From CAZGUX01 sp964529305 (GTDB lineage Bacteria; Acidobacteriota; Terriglobia; Bryobacterales; Bryobacteraceae), in contig CAZGUX010000238.1 of the NCBI GenBank assembly GCA_964529305.1, positions 1 to 64,000 of the forward strand: a stretch of DNA of 64,000 bases, in the 5' to 3' direction. The position numbers and the translations under genes are program-made. This document shows positions 61,575-64,000 of this stretch, in pieces (position 1 is the first letter of the stretch; each line of letters starts with the position of its first letter). The notes under the pieces are model-generated. The model did no database searches, was not told where the DNA came from, and worked only from the letters and a program-made list of their open reading frames with translations.

Positions 61575-64000
61575 CTACTTCGCCCCGAACACATATTTGC
61601 CCGGCCGTGAGAGCAGATATCCGGCTTTACCCTTCTTCGCACCTTGCGGTGGAGCGGACTCGACTCGCAGAGAGGCCAGCGGCATCTCCGCGGTCACACC
61701 CGCCGGGATTTCCAGTTCCAAACGCTGCTTCGACGGCTGCCATTCTACCCAGACGTTTCCCTTCGGAGTGCGCGTCTGACCGGCCACGAAGGGCAGACCG
61801 CCCGCGTCCGGAGCAATGCGAAGGCGCGAACCGCCCGGGTCGAGGATGCGCACACCGAGCAACGACTCGTGCATCCAAAGCAACGGGACCGCGCTCCATC
61901 CGTGCGATCCGGTCTCGTCGAGAGGCTGGGCCGGATTCTTGTCCCCGGGTTTTAGTCCCAGGTCTTCGCGGCTGACCCAGTATTCGGGGAGCGGCCCGCC
62001 CTGCGGGCCCTGGAGTTCCGCCGGAACCGGATTGCGCGGATGGCCGGGAAGATAGGGCGCGTATCGCTCGATCAGGTGGGCGACCGCGCGGTCCGTCATG
62101 CCATGGTCGGAAAGGGCGCGCAAGGCGCGGTAGGCGAAGGTGGGGTTGTTCCAACGGGCCATCCCGGCCGGGGGCCTCCCGTCCGGAGGGCCGAACGCGT
62201 AATCCAGGGATTCTCGAGACAACAGCCCGGCAAGAACCGCGTTGACCTGCCCGGCCTGGCTCAAGCCTCGCTCCGTCGCGGGATTCTCGGGGTTCAGCCG
62301 GTCACCGGCCAGGGGAGGAACGTTGCCGCTGGCGGGCAGGATGTGAAACTGGCGGAAGGCCCTGGCCATCCTGTCCGCGACCACCATCCATTCCTCAGCC
62401 TCGGGTGCGTGCCCGGCGGCCTTGGCCATCTCCGCAGACCAACGCAGGCGTTCGATCATGAATGGCGTCACGATGCCGCTCGACTCGCGGTCGTTCGTCG
62501 GATGGATGCCGACGCGGATATCGGCCAGGACGCGCCGGGTTCTCCAGATCCCGTTCGCGTCCACCTTTGAGAGAAGATTGGCCCAGAACTCGCGCAAAGG
62601 CTTCCAGTAGCGCTCGATTAGATCAGCGCGTCCGGTCCAGAAGTAGTCGTCGTACAGCATCGCCGTCCACTGGACGGCCCAGTCATAGCTCGATGGATAT
62701 GCCGGATAGTTGCTGGGCGGGAAGGCGTGAAAACCGCCATCGCCCCGGGCGCTCTCGGCATGGAGACGCAGCACCACGCGGCGGAGACGTTCGTCTCCGT
62801 ACCAGCGCGAACCGATGATGGCCCGCACACGCGCATCCTCGATCCACTGTCCGTCCTCCCGCCCCGGCGTGTCGACGTAGCCGTCGCTCATCGTGACCAC
62901 CGCGTGGATCTGGCACAGTTTGACGATCTGCTCCACCCGCTCGTCGCCGCAAAAGAAACTGCCGACGGGAAGGATGGGGTATTGCGAGCGCACGATACCG
63001 GTCTCGCGGACCACGACTTCGCCGGCGGACGCAAAGTGGAAGTGCAGCGTCAGCCAGCGGGCGGTGCGTTCGTCGGGAAACTCGAAACGCTGCGCTCCCG
63101 AGCGGGTGACGTAGCGGTCAGCGTACCCAATGCCGACTACCGCTTCGGAGTCGATCCCGCCATCGGGCCGCACCTGGGCTTCTCCCGTGCGCTGCGAATA
63201 GGCAATCTCGCCGTAGCCGAGATCGATCGTGACGCCTTGGGAGGCGGATTCGAGGTCGAGGAACGGAAAGCCGTGCACCGGTTGCTGGAAATCGAAAGTC
63301 ACGTAGCGGCTCTCGCCGGCAAGGCCCTGAATCTTCACAGGCTGCCGATGAAAGAAGGCTTTAGCCGCCGCCAGCGCCGCGGCCTCAGGCGAGTACCGCG
63401 CGGTGCGGATGCCTACGGCGATCGACAGCGGATCGTCCGACAACGGCTGCGACGGATGCAATGCGCCCGCGGCCAGAATCCCAGGGGCGTAGACCGCGTA
63501 CTCACGCTGGCCCGGGATCTCCACCGGATTGGGGGCAGAGGGCCACGGGCCGTTCGAGACCTCCACCGCGCGCCTCCAGGAGGCGTCGTCGAAGCCCGCG
63601 GTGTGCATGGAGTCCGGGAGTGCCTTGCGTCCATCCACGATCATCGGAAAGCGGATGCGAAAGGCCCGCCCGCCATCCACTCCGCGAATCTGGCGATCGT
63701 GCGGCGCAAACTCGGGCGCCATGATCGCGCGCCAGGTCTCGCCGGATTCGATCCAGGAACCTTTGACGTAAAGACCGGCATGGCGATTGGCGGAACGCTG
63801 GAAGGTGGTGACGGGTCCCCAATTGTGGTGGAGGACCACCACCACATTTCGACCGGTGCGGAGGTACGGGGCCGCATCCACGACGTCGGCGGTGATCTTG
63901 TCCTCGTGATACCGCGTCACCTTGCGGCGAACCGGTTGTCCGTTGATGGACAGACGGGCGTTGCTGTCTGCGGCGAAGAGGAGGTCGCCGTTTTCGGGAA
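61575..64000 (-). CDS. Alpha-L-rhamnosidase-like GH78 family protein, 5'-truncated by the window edge
   Basis: At least 808 residues; the reading frame stays open through 64000, so the true start is outside. The N-terminal part is beta-sandwich (LFAADSNARLSINGQPV, VVVVLHHNWGPV). The barrel (about 330-650) has PGREDGQWIEDARVRAIIGSRWYGDERL (general-acid-rich segment of GH78), WAVQWTAMLYDDYFWTG and GMARWNNPTFAYRALRALSDHGMTDRAV. The C-terminal part is a beta domain (FVAGQTRTPKGNVWVEWQPS). It would hydrolyse terminal rhamnose from plant or microbial polysaccharide. The secretory signal is out of view. Confidence 0.8.
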   Translation of the reverse strand, partial: PENGDLLFAADSNARLSINGQPVRRKVTRYHEDKITADVVDAAPYLRTGRNVVVVLHHNWGPVTTFQRSANRHAGLYVKGSWIESGETWRAIMAPEFAPHDRQIRGVDGGRAFRIRFPMIVDGRKALPDSMHTAGFDDASWRRAVEVSNGPWPSAPNPVEIPGQREYAVYAPGILAAGALHPSQPLSDDPLSIAVGIRTARYSPEAAALAAAKAFFHRQPVKIQGLAGESRYVTFDFQQPVHGFPFLDLESASQGVTIDLGYGEIAYSQRTGEAQVRPDGGIDSEAVVGIGYADRYVTRSGAQRFEFPDERTARWLTLHFHFASAGEVVVRETGIVRSQYPILPVGSFFCGDERVEQIVKLCQIHAVVTMSDGYVDTPGREDGQWIEDARVRAIIGSRWYGDERLRRVVLRLHAESARGDGGFHAFPPSNYPAYPSSYDWAVQWTAMLYDDYFWTGRADLIERYWKPLREFWANLLSKVDANGIWRTRRVLADIRVGIHPTNDRESSGIVTPFMIERLRWSAEMAKAAGHAPEAEEWMVVADRMARAFRQFHILPASGNVPPLAGDRLNPENPATERGLSQAGQVNAVLAGLLSRESLDYAFGPPDGRPPAGMARWNNPTFAYRALRALSDHGMTDRAVAHLIERYAPYLPGHPRNPVPAELQGPQGGPLPEYWVSREDLGLKPGDKNPAQPLDETGSHGWSAVPLLWMHESLLGVRILDPGGSRLRIAPDAGGLPFVAGQTRTPKGNVWVEWQPSKQRLELEIPAGVTAEMPLASLRVESAPPQGAKKGKAGYLLSRPGKYVFGAK

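Overview
The window looks like chromosome of an acidobacterium from the Solibacter/Bryobacter group. The reasons are GC-rich sequence and several lineage-typical families: an NHL-propeller protein ending in the TIGR03437 'Solibacter' C-terminal domain, an ADOP permease next to PadR, a VWFA-related TIGR03436 protein, an Oar-like TonB receptor with a carboxypeptidase-regulatory N-terminus, a paired DUF1553/DUF1501 locus and a quinoprotein-like propeller. These names come from memory of the families; no search was run.

Layout. 1-700: left edge with a likely remnant of a REP-associated (RAYT) transposase. 0.7-4.7 kb: secreted TPR protein, sensor kinase and OmpR-type regulator in one operon. 4.9-7.6 kb (minus): redoxin, HemW-like radical SAM protein, threonine aldolase. 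7.7-12.5 kb: secreted matrixin-like protease (minus) and NHL/TIGR03437 protein (plus). 12.5-14.9 kb (minus): enoyl-CoA hydratase, ribH, nusB, RraA-like, with lepA divergent. 16.8-21.7 kb: methyltransferase, then a minus-strand catabolic cluster (GATase, FAD oxidase, homocysteine methyltransferase-like, MmgE/PrpD), with a TonB receptor upstream to 25.1 kb. 25.3-31.6 kb: phosphotriesterase-like, glycosidase-like, lipoprotein propeller, quinoprotein-like and DJ-1/PfpI genes. 31.6-40.1 kb: FkbM methyltransferase, rpsT, cupin, unknown secreted protein, DUF1501/DUF1553.

40.4-51.2 kb is the accessory part. It holds a DUF433/DUF5615 toxin-antitoxin pair whose toxin is frameshifted, an XRE-RelB-RelE-type operon, a PadR-ADOP-ABC-permease operon behind a dense operator palindrome cluster, an orphan trypsin-like protease, a frameshifted DUF1016 (YhcG) nuclease, and two copies of a non-coding repeat bracketing the last block. 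From 51.3 kb housekeeping resumes (tmk, holB, ECF sigma and anti-sigma, enolase-superfamily enzyme), followed by a cyclic-nucleotide/patatin fusion, formamidase-like, VWFA, secreted amidohydrolase, and a right-edge-truncated alpha-L-rhamnosidase-like gene.

The most general signal is not a gene. At least twelve genes that begin transcription units have a TANNNT box 6-10 bases before the start codon, without a Shine-Dalgarno. This implies widespread leaderless or very short-leader transcription. I found no convincing tRNA, rRNA or CRISPR. No wholly new multi-gene system could be proved. The strongest candidates for follow-up are the leaderless architecture, the 39-bp divergent DJ-1/FkbM promoter, the ATPase-coupled 'orphan' permease operon, and the orphan protease.
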